From: Azohydromonas aeria
GTDB lineage: Bacteria > Pseudomonadota > Gammaproteobacteria > Burkholderiales > Burkholderiaceae_C
NCBI RefSeq assembly: GCF_009760915.1
Contig: NZ_VIDQ01000023.1
Location: 1 to 64,000 of the forward strand
Reading direction: 5' to 3'
DNA length: 64,000 bases
In this document: positions 1 to 7,925 of the stretch, piece after piece
Layout: every line of letters begins with the position of its first letter
Numbering within the stretch: the first letter of the stretch is position 1
Position numbers and translations under genes: made by a program
Notes under the pieces: model-generated
What the model saw: the letters and a program-made list of their open reading frames with translations, nothing else
What the model was told of the DNA's origin: nothing
Database searches by the model: none

Positions 1-167
1 TGCACCAGCGCGGCATGACGGTGCTGCTGGTGGAGCAGAACGCCAGCCGGGCGCTGGGCCTGGCCAACCGCGGCTACGTCATGGACTCCGGCGAGATCAC
101 GATGACCGGGCCGGCGAAGCAGCTGCTTGACGACCCGAAGGTGCGCGCGGCGTACCTGGGCGAGTAA
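1..167 (+). CDS. livF: Branched-chain amino acid ABC transporter ATP-binding protein, C-terminal end (partial)
   Basis: Only the last 54 or so codons are present, and the gene enters from the left edge. The translated piece has the LLVEQNA segment followed by a short tail (YVMDSGEI, then DDPKVRAAYLGE), which is the usual end of LivF-type ATPases of branched-chain amino acid or amide importers. The Walker motifs lie outside the window. LivF normally hydrolyses ATP on the cytoplasmic face together with LivG. A strong hairpin terminator follows 37 bases later, so this is probably the last gene of its operon. The choice of LivF over LivG rests on the VEQN form of the switch region and the tail. 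Confidence 0.8.
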   Translation, partial: HQRGMTVLLVEQNASRALGLANRGYVMDSGEITMTGPAKQLLDDPKVRAAYLGE

Positions 168-203
168 GTCGCCTTCGGCGCCGCGGGCGCCACCAAGAGC
201 GAA

Positions 204-226
204 GGGCCGCGCGAGCGGCCCTTTTT
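204..226 (+). terminator. Rho-independent terminator after livF
   Basis: A seven-base-pair GC stem (GGGCCGC pairing with GCGGCCC), a GCGA loop and a run of five T residues form a textbook intrinsic terminator just after the livF stop. Confidence 0.9.
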
Positions 227-246
227 CGTTGGCTCGTGGAACGACC

Positions 247-285
247 CCCGTTCGTCCGACCCTTCGATAACGCAGGGCGGACGGG
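247..285. repeat. Degenerate copy of the TTCG-type palindromic repeat
   Basis: The segment has the outline of the palindromic repeat family seen at 24104-24255, 25192-25392 and 51206-51420: a CCCGTTCGTCC-like arm, a central CCTTCGATA block and a GGGCGGACGGG-like closing arm. It lies between the livF terminator and the end of the convergent Bug gene, a typical place for such extragenic elements. Confidence 0.6.
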
Positions 286-291
286 CGGAGA

Positions 292-1305
292 TCAATCCAC
301 CTGCGCCCCCGACGCCTTCACGACGCTCTCGTACTTGCGCAGCTCCGCCTGCACGAAGCTGGCGAAAGCTTCGGGCGTGGTCGGCACGGGCTCGGCCATG
401 AGCGTGGCCATGCGGCCGCGCAGCTCCGGCGAGTTCAGCGCGTCCACGAAGGCCTTGTTCAGCCGCTGCGTGGTATCCAGCGGCAGCCTGGCCGGGCCGA
501 ACAGGCCGAACCAGGTGCCCACGTCGAAGCGGGCCAGGCCCAGCGCTGCGCCGCCCTCGGCGATGGCGGGCAGGTCCGGCATGGCGCTGCTGCGTTTCGC
601 GGTGGTCACGGCCAGCGCGCGCAGCCGGCCGCTTCGGATGTTGGCCGCGGCCGAGGCGAGGTTGTCGAAGGTGAGATCGACCTGGCCCGACAGCAGCGCC
701 AGCTGCGCCGCGCTGCCGCCTGCGTACGGGATGTGGACCATGAACACGCCGGCCTGCGACTTGAACATCTCGCCGGCCAGGTGCCCGGCGCTGCCGTTGC
801 CGCCCGAGCCGTAGTTGAGCTTGCCCGGATTGGCCCTGGCATAGGCCACGAGGTCGCGCACCGAGGCGATCCTGAGCCGCGCCGCCGTGTCGGCGTTCAT
901 CACCAGCACGTTGGGCACCTGTGCCACCAGCGTGACGGGCGTGAAGTCGCGCAGCGGGTCGTAGGGCAGCTGGCGGTAGAGCCAGGGGTTGATGGCATGC
1001 GTGGCCACCGCGCCCATGACGAGCGTGTGGCCGTCGGGCGCGGCCTTGGCAACCTGGTCAGCGCCGATGTTGCCGCCGGCGCCGGGCCGGTTCTCCACCA
1101 CGACGAGACCGAGGCCGTCGCGCACGCGCTCGGCCAGTGCGCGCGCCACGGTGTCCAGCGGCCCGCCGGGCGGGTAGGGCACCACCAGCCGGATCGGCCG
1201 CGCGGCCGCGCCGGGCTGTTGTGCCCGCAACGGCAGCGCGGCGGCGGCCAGCGCGGCGCCCAGCAGGGCACGGCGCCGCGGCAGCGGCAGGGCCTTGTCA
1301 GTCAT
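292..1305 (-). CDS. Bug/TctC-family tripartite tricarboxylate transporter substrate-binding protein
   Basis: The product is 337 residues, the normal size for periplasmic Bug receptors that bind carboxylated or aromatic solutes. An arginine-containing N-terminus and an Ala-rich hydrophobic stretch (about residues 9-29, ending LPLRAQ) form the export signal. The family signatures IRLVVPYPPGGPLD, VVENRPGAGGNIG and AAPDGHT follow. The start lies 8 bases inside the end of the upstream ferredoxin reductase gene, so the two are probably co-transcribed and translationally coupled. No TctA or TctB membrane genes are nearby, as is common for orphan Bug genes in Burkholderiales. The ligand cannot be read from the sequence. 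Confidence 0.9.
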   Translation of the reverse strand: MTDKALPLPRRRALLGAALAAAALPLRAQQPGAAARPIRLVVPYPPGGPLDTVARALAERVRDGLGLVVVENRPGAGGNIGADQVAKAAPDGHTLVMGAVATHAINPWLYRQLPYDPLRDFTPVTLVAQVPNVLVMNADTAARLRIASVRDLVAYARANPGKLNYGSGGNGSAGHLAGEMFKSQAGVFMVHIPYAGGSAAQLALLSGQVDLTFDNLASAAANIRSGRLRALAVTTAKRSSAMPDLPAIAEGGAALGLARFDVGTWFGLFGPARLPLDTTQRLNKAFVDALNSPELRGRMATLMAEPVPTTPEAFASFVQAELRKYESVVKASGAQVD

Positions 1306-2350
1306 CCTCGTGCTTGTCCTTTTCGCTGGTGAAGGCGTCGGCGTAGAACTCCTCGTCGGGCAGGCCGCAGCGGCTCACGAAGTCGCGCTGCGCGGACTCC
1401 ACCATGATGGGCGCGCCGCAGGCGTAGACCTGGTGGCCGGAGAGGTCGGGGAAATCGGCCATCACGGCCTCGTGCACGAAGCCGGTGCGCCCGGTCCAGC
1501 CGTCCTCGGCCAGCGGCTCGCTGAGCACGGGCACGTAGCGCAGCCAGGGCATCTCGGCGGCGGCCTGCAGTGCCCAGTCATGCTGGTACAGGTCGGCCTT
1601 GCGGCGGCAGCCCCAGTACAGCACGGCGGGTCGCGTGATGCCCTTGGCATGCATCTGCTCGATGATGGCCTTCACCGGGGCGAAGCCGGTGCCGCTGGCC
1701 AGCAGCACCATGGGCTTGTCGCTGTCCTCGCGCAGGAAAAAACTGCCGAAAGGACCTTCGATGCGCAGGATGTCGCGCGGCTTGAGGGTGCTGAAGACCT
1801 GGTCGGTGAACAGCCCGCCGGGCATGTGGCGGATGTGCAGCTCGATGGAGGGCGGCGCCGCGGCGGTCTCGCTGGCACCGGCCTGCGGCATGTTGGCCAT
1901 GCTGTAGCTGCGCCGCGCGCCGTCGCGCAGCAGGAACTCGACGTACTGCCCGGCGTGGTAATCGAAGGGCATGTTGGCCGGCAGCTGCAGCTTGAGCACC
2001 GCCACGTCGGCGGCGGGCTTGTCGATGCTGATGACGCGCACGGGCAGCTTGCGCACCGGGAACTCGCCCGCGCCGGGCACGCTGCGCGCCTCGATGACGC
2101 AGTCGCTCTGCGGCTTGGCGCAGCAGGTCAGCACCAGGCCGGCGGCCTCCTCGGCCTCGGACAGCGCCTTGTGCTGGTGGTGGCCATGCACGACCTTGCC
2201 TTGGAGCAGGCGGCTCTTGCAGGAGCCGCAGGCGCCGTCCTTGCACCCGTAGGGCAGCCCGACACCCTGGCGGATGGCGGCGGCGAGGATGGTCTCGTCC
2301 TGGACCTCGAAACTCAGCCCCGCGGGCTGGACGTCGATCTTGTAGCTCAT
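1298..2350 (-). CDS. 2Fe-2S ferredoxin/FAD/NAD reductase, AscD-like (CDP-6-deoxy-glucoseen reductase family)
   Basis: The 350-residue protein has an N-terminal plant-type ferredoxin domain with Cys36, Cys41, Cys44 and Cys76 in C-x4-C-x2-C-x31-C spacing. A flavin domain follows with an RRSYSMAN motif for FAD, then an NAD domain with GTGFAPVK and YACGAP. It should pass electrons from NAD(P)H through FAD to the 2Fe-2S centre for an oxygenase or reductase partner. Family members are often named CDP-6-deoxy-delta-3,4-glucoseen reductase, but no deoxysugar genes are here, so that name should not be taken as the function. The start is the ATG of MSYKIDVQ. It overlaps the downstream Bug gene and is divergent from the epimerase gene. 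Confidence 0.88.
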   Translation of the reverse strand: MSYKIDVQPAGLSFEVQDETILAAAIRQGVGLPYGCKDGACGSCKSRLLQGKVVHGHHQHKALSEAEEAAGLVLTCCAKPQSDCVIEARSVPGAGEFPVRKLPVRVISIDKPAADVAVLKLQLPANMPFDYHAGQYVEFLLRDGARRSYSMANMPQAGASETAAAPPSIELHIRHMPGGLFTDQVFSTLKPRDILRIEGPFGSFFLREDSDKPMVLLASGTGFAPVKAIIEQMHAKGITRPAVLYWGCRRKADLYQHDWALQAAAEMPWLRYVPVLSEPLAEDGWTGRTGFVHEAVMADFPDLSGHQVYACGAPIMVESAQRDFVSRCGLPDEEFYADAFTSEKDKHEDD

Positions 2351-2521
2351 GGTTGTAGGCCGCACGGCCCGTACACTGGCGCGCCGCCGCGGCTGCGGCT
2401 GGGGAACAAAGGCGCGATTGTCGCCTGCCGGCTTCCCCTCCCGGCAGCCGGCGCCATTGCCTGTCGCCCGTCCCTCCTTCCGAACCGCCGCGCGGCTGCG
2501 CATTGCAGCCGCCGTCCCGCC

Positions 2522-3433
2522 ATGAACCTGCCCGCCGCCTTTCGCCGACCCGTCCTGTTGATCGTGGGCTGCGGCGACGTGGGGCTGCGCGTGGCGCGGC
2601 TGCTGGCCGGGCGCTGGCGGGTGCTGGGGCTCAGCCGCTCGCCGGCCCAGTTCGACACCCTGCGCGCCGCCGACGTGCTGCCGCTGCTGGGCGACCTGGA
2701 CGACGCCGCCACGCTGTCGCGCCTGGCGGGCCTGGCCGACGCGGTGCTGCACCTGGCGCCGCCGCCCGGCGAGGGCGAGGGCGATCCGCGCACGGCGCAC
2801 CTGCTGCAGGCGCTGTCGCGGCGCGCGGGCCGGGTGCGGCGCCTGGTGTACGGCAGCACCACCGGCGTCTACGGCGATTGCGGCGGGGAGCGCTTCGACG
2901 AGACGCGGGCGGTGCGGCCGGCCACCGCGCGCGCGCGGCGGCGCGTGCATGCCGAGGCGCAGCTGCGTGCCTGGGGCCGGCGCAGCGGCGTGGCGGTGAC
3001 GATCCTGCGCATTCCCGGCATCTACGCGGCCGACCGCCCCGGCGGCCACCCGGCCGAGCGGCTGCGCCGCGGCGCGCCGGTGCTGCGCGTCGAGGACGAC
3101 GTCCACACCAACCACATCCATGCCGACGACCTGGCGCGCGCCTGCGCCGCGGCGCTGCACCGCGGGTTGCCGCAGCGCGTGCTGCACGCCAGCGACGACA
3201 CCGAGCTGCGCATGGGCGACTACTTCGACCTCGCGGCCGACCTGTGCGGCCTGCCGCGGCCGCCGCGCATCTCCCGGGAGGAGGCGCAGCGGCAGCTCTC
3301 GCCGATGCAGCTGAGCTTCATGGGCGAGTCGCGGCGGCTGGTCAACGGGCGCCTGAAGCGCGAGCTGCGGCTGGCGCTGCGCTACCCCACGGTGCGCGAG
3401 GGGCTGCTGCAGGCGCCACCGCCGCAGCACTGA
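2522..3433 (+). CDS. NAD(P)-dependent epimerase/dehydratase (extended SDR family)
   Basis: The product is 303 residues. It begins with a Rossmann strand VLLIVGCGDVG carrying GxGxxG at residues 16-21, followed by a conserved YGSTTGVYGD segment and the ILRIPGIYA region seen in YeeZ-like SDR proteins. The usual Tyr-x3-Lys pair is not obvious: the Lys position falls in an Arg-rich stretch (RARRRVHAEAQL), so catalysis may be altered. It is cytoplasmic and the substrate is unknown. The ATG at 2522 was chosen because the Rossmann fold starts ten residues later. It is divergent from the ferredoxin reductase gene. Confidence 0.8.
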   Translation: MNLPAAFRRPVLLIVGCGDVGLRVARLLAGRWRVLGLSRSPAQFDTLRAADVLPLLGDLDDAATLSRLAGLADAVLHLAPPPGEGEGDPRTAHLLQALSRRAGRVRRLVYGSTTGVYGDCGGERFDETRAVRPATARARRRVHAEAQLRAWGRRSGVAVTILRIPGIYAADRPGGHPAERLRRGAPVLRVEDDVHTNHIHADDLARACAAALHRGLPQRVLHASDDTELRMGDYFDLAADLCGLPRPPRISREEAQRQLSPMQLSFMGESRRLVNGRLKRELRLALRYPTVREGLLQAPPPQH

Positions 3434-3442
3434 AGGCGACGG

Positions 3443-4573
3443 TCAGATCCCCTCGGCCTTGCTCAGCGTGGTCATGCGGTCCACGCTGTGCACGGTGACG
3501 GTCTGGAGCTCGCCGCCGCGGCGGACGTCGAGCCGGACCTCGCGCTCGGCCTGGCCGCCGCTCCACAGGTGCTTCCAGAGCTGTTCCAGCGAGGCGACGC
3601 CGGCGCCGTCGATGCGCTCGATGCGGTCGCCGGGCTGCAGCCCGGCCTGGGCGGCGGGGCTGTCGTCGCTGACGCGCAGCACCCGCACCTCGCCGTTGCG
3701 CTCCACGCAGTTCACGCCCAGCCAGGCACGGCGGCTGGCGGCGGTGGTGCCGTTGCGGCGCAGCTCGGCGAGGATCGGCTTGAGCAGTTCCACCGGCACG
3801 AACATGTTGCCGGGGTGGCGCCCTTCGACGCCATCGCCCAGCGCGTCGGCCACCAGCAGCGAGCCCACGCCCACCAGCTCGCCCTCGGCGTTGAACAGCG
3901 CCGCGCCGCTGTGGTCAGCGCGCGGCGGGGCGGTGAAGACGGCCTGGTCGAGCTGGTATTCCCAGTAGCCGGCGAAGGGTCGGCGCGACACCACCTGCGC
4001 CAAGCTCACGGCACCGCTGTCGCCGCCGCTGACCACCATGGCCGGCTCGCCCTGGCGCAACGCCGCGCTGTCGCCCAGCGGCACCGGGGTCAGCGGCAGC
4101 GGCGTGAGCGCCTGCACCAGGCCGAAGCCGGTGGCCACGTCGTAGGCCACCACGCGCGCGGGCAGGTGGCGCTGGTCGTCGAGCACCAGCTGCACCTGGT
4201 CGGCCTCGACGATGAGGTAGCCGATGGTCAGCACCAGGCCGTCGTTGCCGATCACGATGCCCGAGCCCTGGCGCTCGCGGCCGACGGAAGCGTTGGAGCG
4301 CGCGTCGGGCAGCGCCAGCACCTGCACGCCCAGCACTGCGTCGCTGGCACGGCGCAGGGCCTGCATGCGCGCCTGCTCGGACAGGCCGTCCTGCGCCTGG
4401 GCGGCTGCGGCCTCAGCCGCCGGCGGGGCCTGCTGGACCTGCTGGGCCGGCGCCGTGGTCCAGAACCCGGCGCTGGCCAGGGCCAGTACCAGCGTCACCC
4501 ACAATCGCAGGCGCGGCGTGAACCAGGGATGGCGCGGGCGGCCGCGGGGCCGGGCGGACAGGACGGTAGGCAT
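3443..4573 (-). CDS. Secreted S1C-like trypsin/PDZ protein, probably a pseudoprotease
   Basis: The 376-residue protein has an N-terminal hydrophobic export segment (about residues 22-43), a DegP-like trypsin domain (about 75-270) and a PDZ domain (about 285-365, with AWLGV and AGLQPGDRIERIDG). The fold markers GSGIVIGNDGLVLT and HSGAALFNAEGELVGVGS are clear. However, the position that normally carries the catalytic His (TNNHV in DegP) reads TIGYL, and the Asp-bearing DLAVLK-type segment reads GFGLVQ. Only the Ser (about residue 222) remains, and its GNSGG motif has become DHSGA. It probably acts as a periplasmic binding or scaffold protein rather than a protease. Confidence 0.82.
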   Translation of the reverse strand: MPTVLSARPRGRPRHPWFTPRLRLWVTLVLALASAGFWTTAPAQQVQQAPPAAEAAAAQAQDGLSEQARMQALRRASDAVLGVQVLALPDARSNASVGRERQGSGIVIGNDGLVLTIGYLIVEADQVQLVLDDQRHLPARVVAYDVATGFGLVQALTPLPLTPVPLGDSAALRQGEPAMVVSGGDSGAVSLAQVVSRRPFAGYWEYQLDQAVFTAPPRADHSGAALFNAEGELVGVGSLLVADALGDGVEGRHPGNMFVPVELLKPILAELRRNGTTAASRRAWLGVNCVERNGEVRVLRVSDDSPAAQAGLQPGDRIERIDGAGVASLEQLWKHLWSGGQAEREVRLDVRRGGELQTVTVHSVDRMTTLSKAEGI

Positions 4574-4728
4574 GGCGCACTCCCGAAGGCGGACTGAACG
4601 GAGTTTGGCAAGTCACATGCCAAGCCCGGAAAGCCCGCACAGGGCGTGCGACGGCGCGGCCACGGAAGGGGCCGGCCGGCCGACCAGCCACAGGCCACGG
4701 CGCGCGGGCCGTGGCGCAGGGGGGCGTG

Positions 4729-5319
4729 TCAGCGGCGGCGGCCGAAGGGGGACTGGCCGCGCCAGTAGCGGATCATCAGGAAGCCGCCGAGCATGCCGCC
4801 CAGGTGGGCAAAGTGGGCGATGCCGCTGCCGCCGGTCAGGCCCATCAGCAGCTCCAGCCCGCCGAACACGGCCACGAACACCTTGGCCTTCATCGGAATG
4901 GGCGGGAACAGCGGGATGATGGTGCGGTTGGGAAACATCATCCCGAAAGCCAGCAGCAGCCCGAACAGCGCGCCCGAGGCGCCCACGGTGGGATAGGGGG
5001 AGCCGATGAGCGCCGTGAACACCAGCTGCACCGCGGCCGCGGCCAGCACGCTGGCGAGGAGGAAGTGCAGGTAGCGCCGGCCGCCCCACAGCCGCTCGAT
5101 CTCGCTGCCGAACATCCACAGGCCCAGCATGTTGAAGAACAGGTGCATGACGCTGCCATGCAGGAAGGCATAGGTCAGCGGCTGCCAGGGCCAGAAGTTG
5201 CCGCCGCCCAGGGGCCACAACGCCAGCCAGCCAAACGGCAGGCGCAGCAGCTGTTCGAGACAGAACATCACCACGCAGGCCAGCATGAACGCTTTGGTGA
5301 TGGGAGGCATCGAAGGCAT
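4729..5319 (-). CDS. Rhomboid-family intramembrane serine protease
   Basis: The 196-residue protein has about six membrane segments. The catalytic serine is in GASG (Ser115), and the paired histidine is in the last segment within AHFAHLGG (His172). The HLFFNMLGLWMFG segment is the conserved oxyanion/loop region of bacterial rhomboids. It cleaves membrane proteins within the bilayer; no target can be inferred. Neither candidate start has a good ribosome binding site: ATG at 5319 (MPSMPPITK) is used here and ATG at 5310 (MPPITK) is equally possible. Reading frame further upstream runs into the tRNA-Leu gene and is not coding. Confidence 0.88.
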   Translation of the reverse strand: MPSMPPITKAFMLACVVMFCLEQLLRLPFGWLALWPLGGGNFWPWQPLTYAFLHGSVMHLFFNMLGLWMFGSEIERLWGGRRYLHFLLASVLAAAAVQLVFTALIGSPYPTVGASGALFGLLLAFGMMFPNRTIIPLFPPIPMKAKVFVAVFGGLELLMGLTGGSGIAHFAHLGGMLGGFLMIRYWRGQSPFGRRR

Positions 5320-5447
5320 GGCGGCGGTGCGGCAGCGCGAGGTGCCGGGCGTCAAAGCAGAAGGGATGCCGACTGCCGCCGCCTTCCGCGAAGGGAAGGG
5401 GCCGCGCCGGCAGCGCGGCGAAGCAGCGTTGCTGGCGCAACCATGCG

Positions 5448-5532
5448 TGGTGCCCGGGGCCGGACTCGAACCGGCACGCCTTGCGGCGGGGGATTTTGAA
5501 TCCCCTGCGTCTACCGATTTCGCCACCCGGGC
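5448..5532 (-). tRNA. tRNA-Leu (anticodon CAA)
   Basis: On the minus strand the sequence begins GCCCGGG and ends CCCGGGC followed by ACCA, giving a perfect seven-base-pair acceptor stem with an encoded CCA end. The GGGGA-TTCAAAA-TCCCC anticodon arm shows anticodon CAA, reading UUG. A long variable arm (CGCCGCAAGGCG) and a GGTTCGAGTCC T-arm fit a class II leucine tRNA of 85 nt. It lies between the rhomboid gene and cysM. Confidence 0.96.
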
Positions 5533-5650
5533 CGTGGGTGCGCAGCAGCGCTCGCGTATCTTCGATCGGGATTATGTCATGGGCGCCGGCAGGCCCCGGG
5601 AGCGGCTGCGACAATGTCCCGCAACGAACACCTGCACATCGCCACAGCCC

Positions 5651-6556
5651 ATGCCCACGTACAAGACCCTCGAAGAGCTCATCGGCGAAACGCCGCTGGT
5701 GCGGCTGCAGCGCCTGGAGGGCGCGATGCTGGCCGAGCGCAACAACGTGCTGCTCGGCAAGCTCGAAGGCAACAACCCGGCGGGCTCCGTCAAGGACCGC
5801 CCGGCCATCAGCATGATCCGCCGCGCCGAGGAGCGCGGGCAGATCAAGCCCGGCGACACGCTCATCGAGGCCACCTCGGGCAACACCGGCATCGCGCTGG
5901 CCATGGCCGCGGCCGTGCGCGGCTACCGCATGCTGCTGATCATGCCGGAGGACCTCTCCGTGGAGCGCGCGCAGACCATGAAGGCCTTCGGCGCGGAGCT
6001 CATCCTCACGCCGCGCAGCGGGGGCATGGAGTACGCGCGCGACCTGGCCGAGCAGATGCAGCGCGACGGCAAGGGCCTGGTGCTCGACCAGTTCGCCAAC
6101 GCCGACAACCCGCGCATCCACTACGAGACCACCGGCCCGGAGATCTGGCGCGACACCGAGGGGCGCGTCACGCACTTCGTCAGCGCCATGGGCACCACCG
6201 GCACCATCACCGGCGTGAGCCGCTACCTCAAGGAGCAGAACCCGGGCGTGCGCATCGTCGGCGCGCAGCCCTCCGAAGGGTCGCGCATCCCCGGCATCCG
6301 CAAGTGGCCCGAGGCCTACCTGCCGCGCATCTACGACCCCGCGGCCGTGGACGAGATGGTGTACGTGAGCCAGGCCGACGCCGAGGACATGGCGCGGCGC
6401 CTGGCGCGCGAGGAGGGCCTGTTCGGCGGCATCTCGGCCGCCGGCGCGTGCTGGGTGGCGCTGCAGATCGCGCGCACCGTGCGCGACGCCACCATCGTCT
6501 TCATCGTCTGCGACCGCGGCGACCGCTACCTCTCCACCGGCGTGTTCCCGGCCTGA
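5651..6556 (+). CDS. cysM: Cysteine synthase B (O-acetylserine sulfhydrylase, CysM type)
   Basis: The product is 301 residues, matching CysM. It is a fold-type II PLP enzyme with the PLP lysine at Lys48 (GSVKDR), the TSGNTG substrate loop and the GTTGT phosphate-binding motif. It makes cysteine from O-acetylserine and sulfide or thiosulfate in the cytoplasm. CysM rather than CysK is indicated by the start MPTYKTLEELIGETPLV, the short length and the C-terminal DRGDRYLSTGVF. The tusA-like sulfur-transfer gene follows 21 bases later on the same strand, consistent with a small sulfur-metabolism operon. Confidence 0.95.
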   Translation: MPTYKTLEELIGETPLVRLQRLEGAMLAERNNVLLGKLEGNNPAGSVKDRPAISMIRRAEERGQIKPGDTLIEATSGNTGIALAMAAAVRGYRMLLIMPEDLSVERAQTMKAFGAELILTPRSGGMEYARDLAEQMQRDGKGLVLDQFANADNPRIHYETTGPEIWRDTEGRVTHFVSAMGTTGTITGVSRYLKEQNPGVRIVGAQPSEGSRIPGIRKWPEAYLPRIYDPAAVDEMVYVSQADAEDMARRLAREEGLFGGISAAGACWVALQIARTVRDATIVFIVCDRGDRYLSTGVFPA

Positions 6557-6577
6557 GCCGCGGCAGGAGCTGTACCC

Positions 6578-6805
6578 ATGCAAGTGGACAAGGAAATCGA
6601 CACGCGCGGGCTCAACTGCCCGCTGCCCATCCTCAAGGCCAAGAAGGCGCTGGCCGAGATCGACAGCGGCCAGGTGCTCAAGGTGGTGGCCACCGACCCG
6701 GGCTCGGTGCGCGACTTCCAGGCCTTCGCGCGCCAGACCGGCCACGAGCTGGTGGAGCAGACCAGCAGCGGCGACGAGTTCGTGCACTGCCTGCGCAAGC
6801 GCTGA
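6578..6805 (+). CDS. tusA: TusA-family sulfurtransferase
   Basis: This 75-residue protein carries the TusA/SirA signature, with the persulfide-carrying cysteine at Cys14 in NCPLPILKAKKAL (CPxP). TusA-like proteins pass sulfane sulfur from cysteine desulfurases to acceptors such as the tRNA thiolation machinery or molybdenum-cofactor synthesis. The full-length protein and strict motif support a functional enzyme. It is co-directional with cysM and ends at a strong bidirectional terminator. Other TusA-like paralogs (YeeD, YedF) cannot be excluded. Confidence 0.9.
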   Translation: MQVDKEIDTRGLNCPLPILKAKKALAEIDSGQVLKVVATDPGSVRDFQAFARQTGHELVEQTSSGDEFVHCLRKR

Positions 6806-6826
6806 AGACGGCGGCAACGCCAGACG

Positions 6827-6861
6827 AAAAAAACACCCGCGCCTTGCGGCGCGGGTGTTTT
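6827..6861. terminator. Bidirectional intrinsic terminator between tusA and galU
   Basis: A long perfect inverted repeat (AAACACCCGCGCC pairing with GGCGCGGGTGTTT) with a TTGC loop is flanked by an A run on the left and a T run on the right. It can therefore end both the rightward cysM-tusA transcript and the leftward galU transcript. Confidence 0.93.
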
Positions 6862-6899
6862 CGTGGGTGCCGCCGGCGCGGCAGGTCGATCCGTTGCGC

Positions 6900-7769
<870 letters not shown>

Positions 7770-7893
7770 GGGGTTCAGTGCTCCAAATGAGGCTTTGCGA
7801 ATGGCCCATTCTGCATGCACGCAGCAAGCATCCGTCCCGCCCGGAGACGGGGCCGCGCAACATCCGCAGGCACCTGTAAGCCGAACCCCGGAA

Positions 7894-7918
7894 GGTCCCC
7901 GGGACCGGCCCGGGGACC
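7894..7918. other. Perfect 10-bp inverted repeat between valS and galU
   Basis: GGTCCCCGGG and CCCGGGGACC flank a five-base loop just downstream of the valS stop. The stem is very stable but has no T run in either direction, so it may stabilise the valS mRNA end or be a weak terminator. The rest of the valS-galU gap shows nothing recognisable. Confidence 0.5.
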
Positions 7919-7925
7919 CCGGCGC

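Noticed and set aside
1298..3430. Extension of the ferredoxin reductase to 710 residues across the epimerase gene
   Set aside because: Homology to the ferredoxin domain begins only at the ATG at 2350; the extension is antisense to the epimerase gene.
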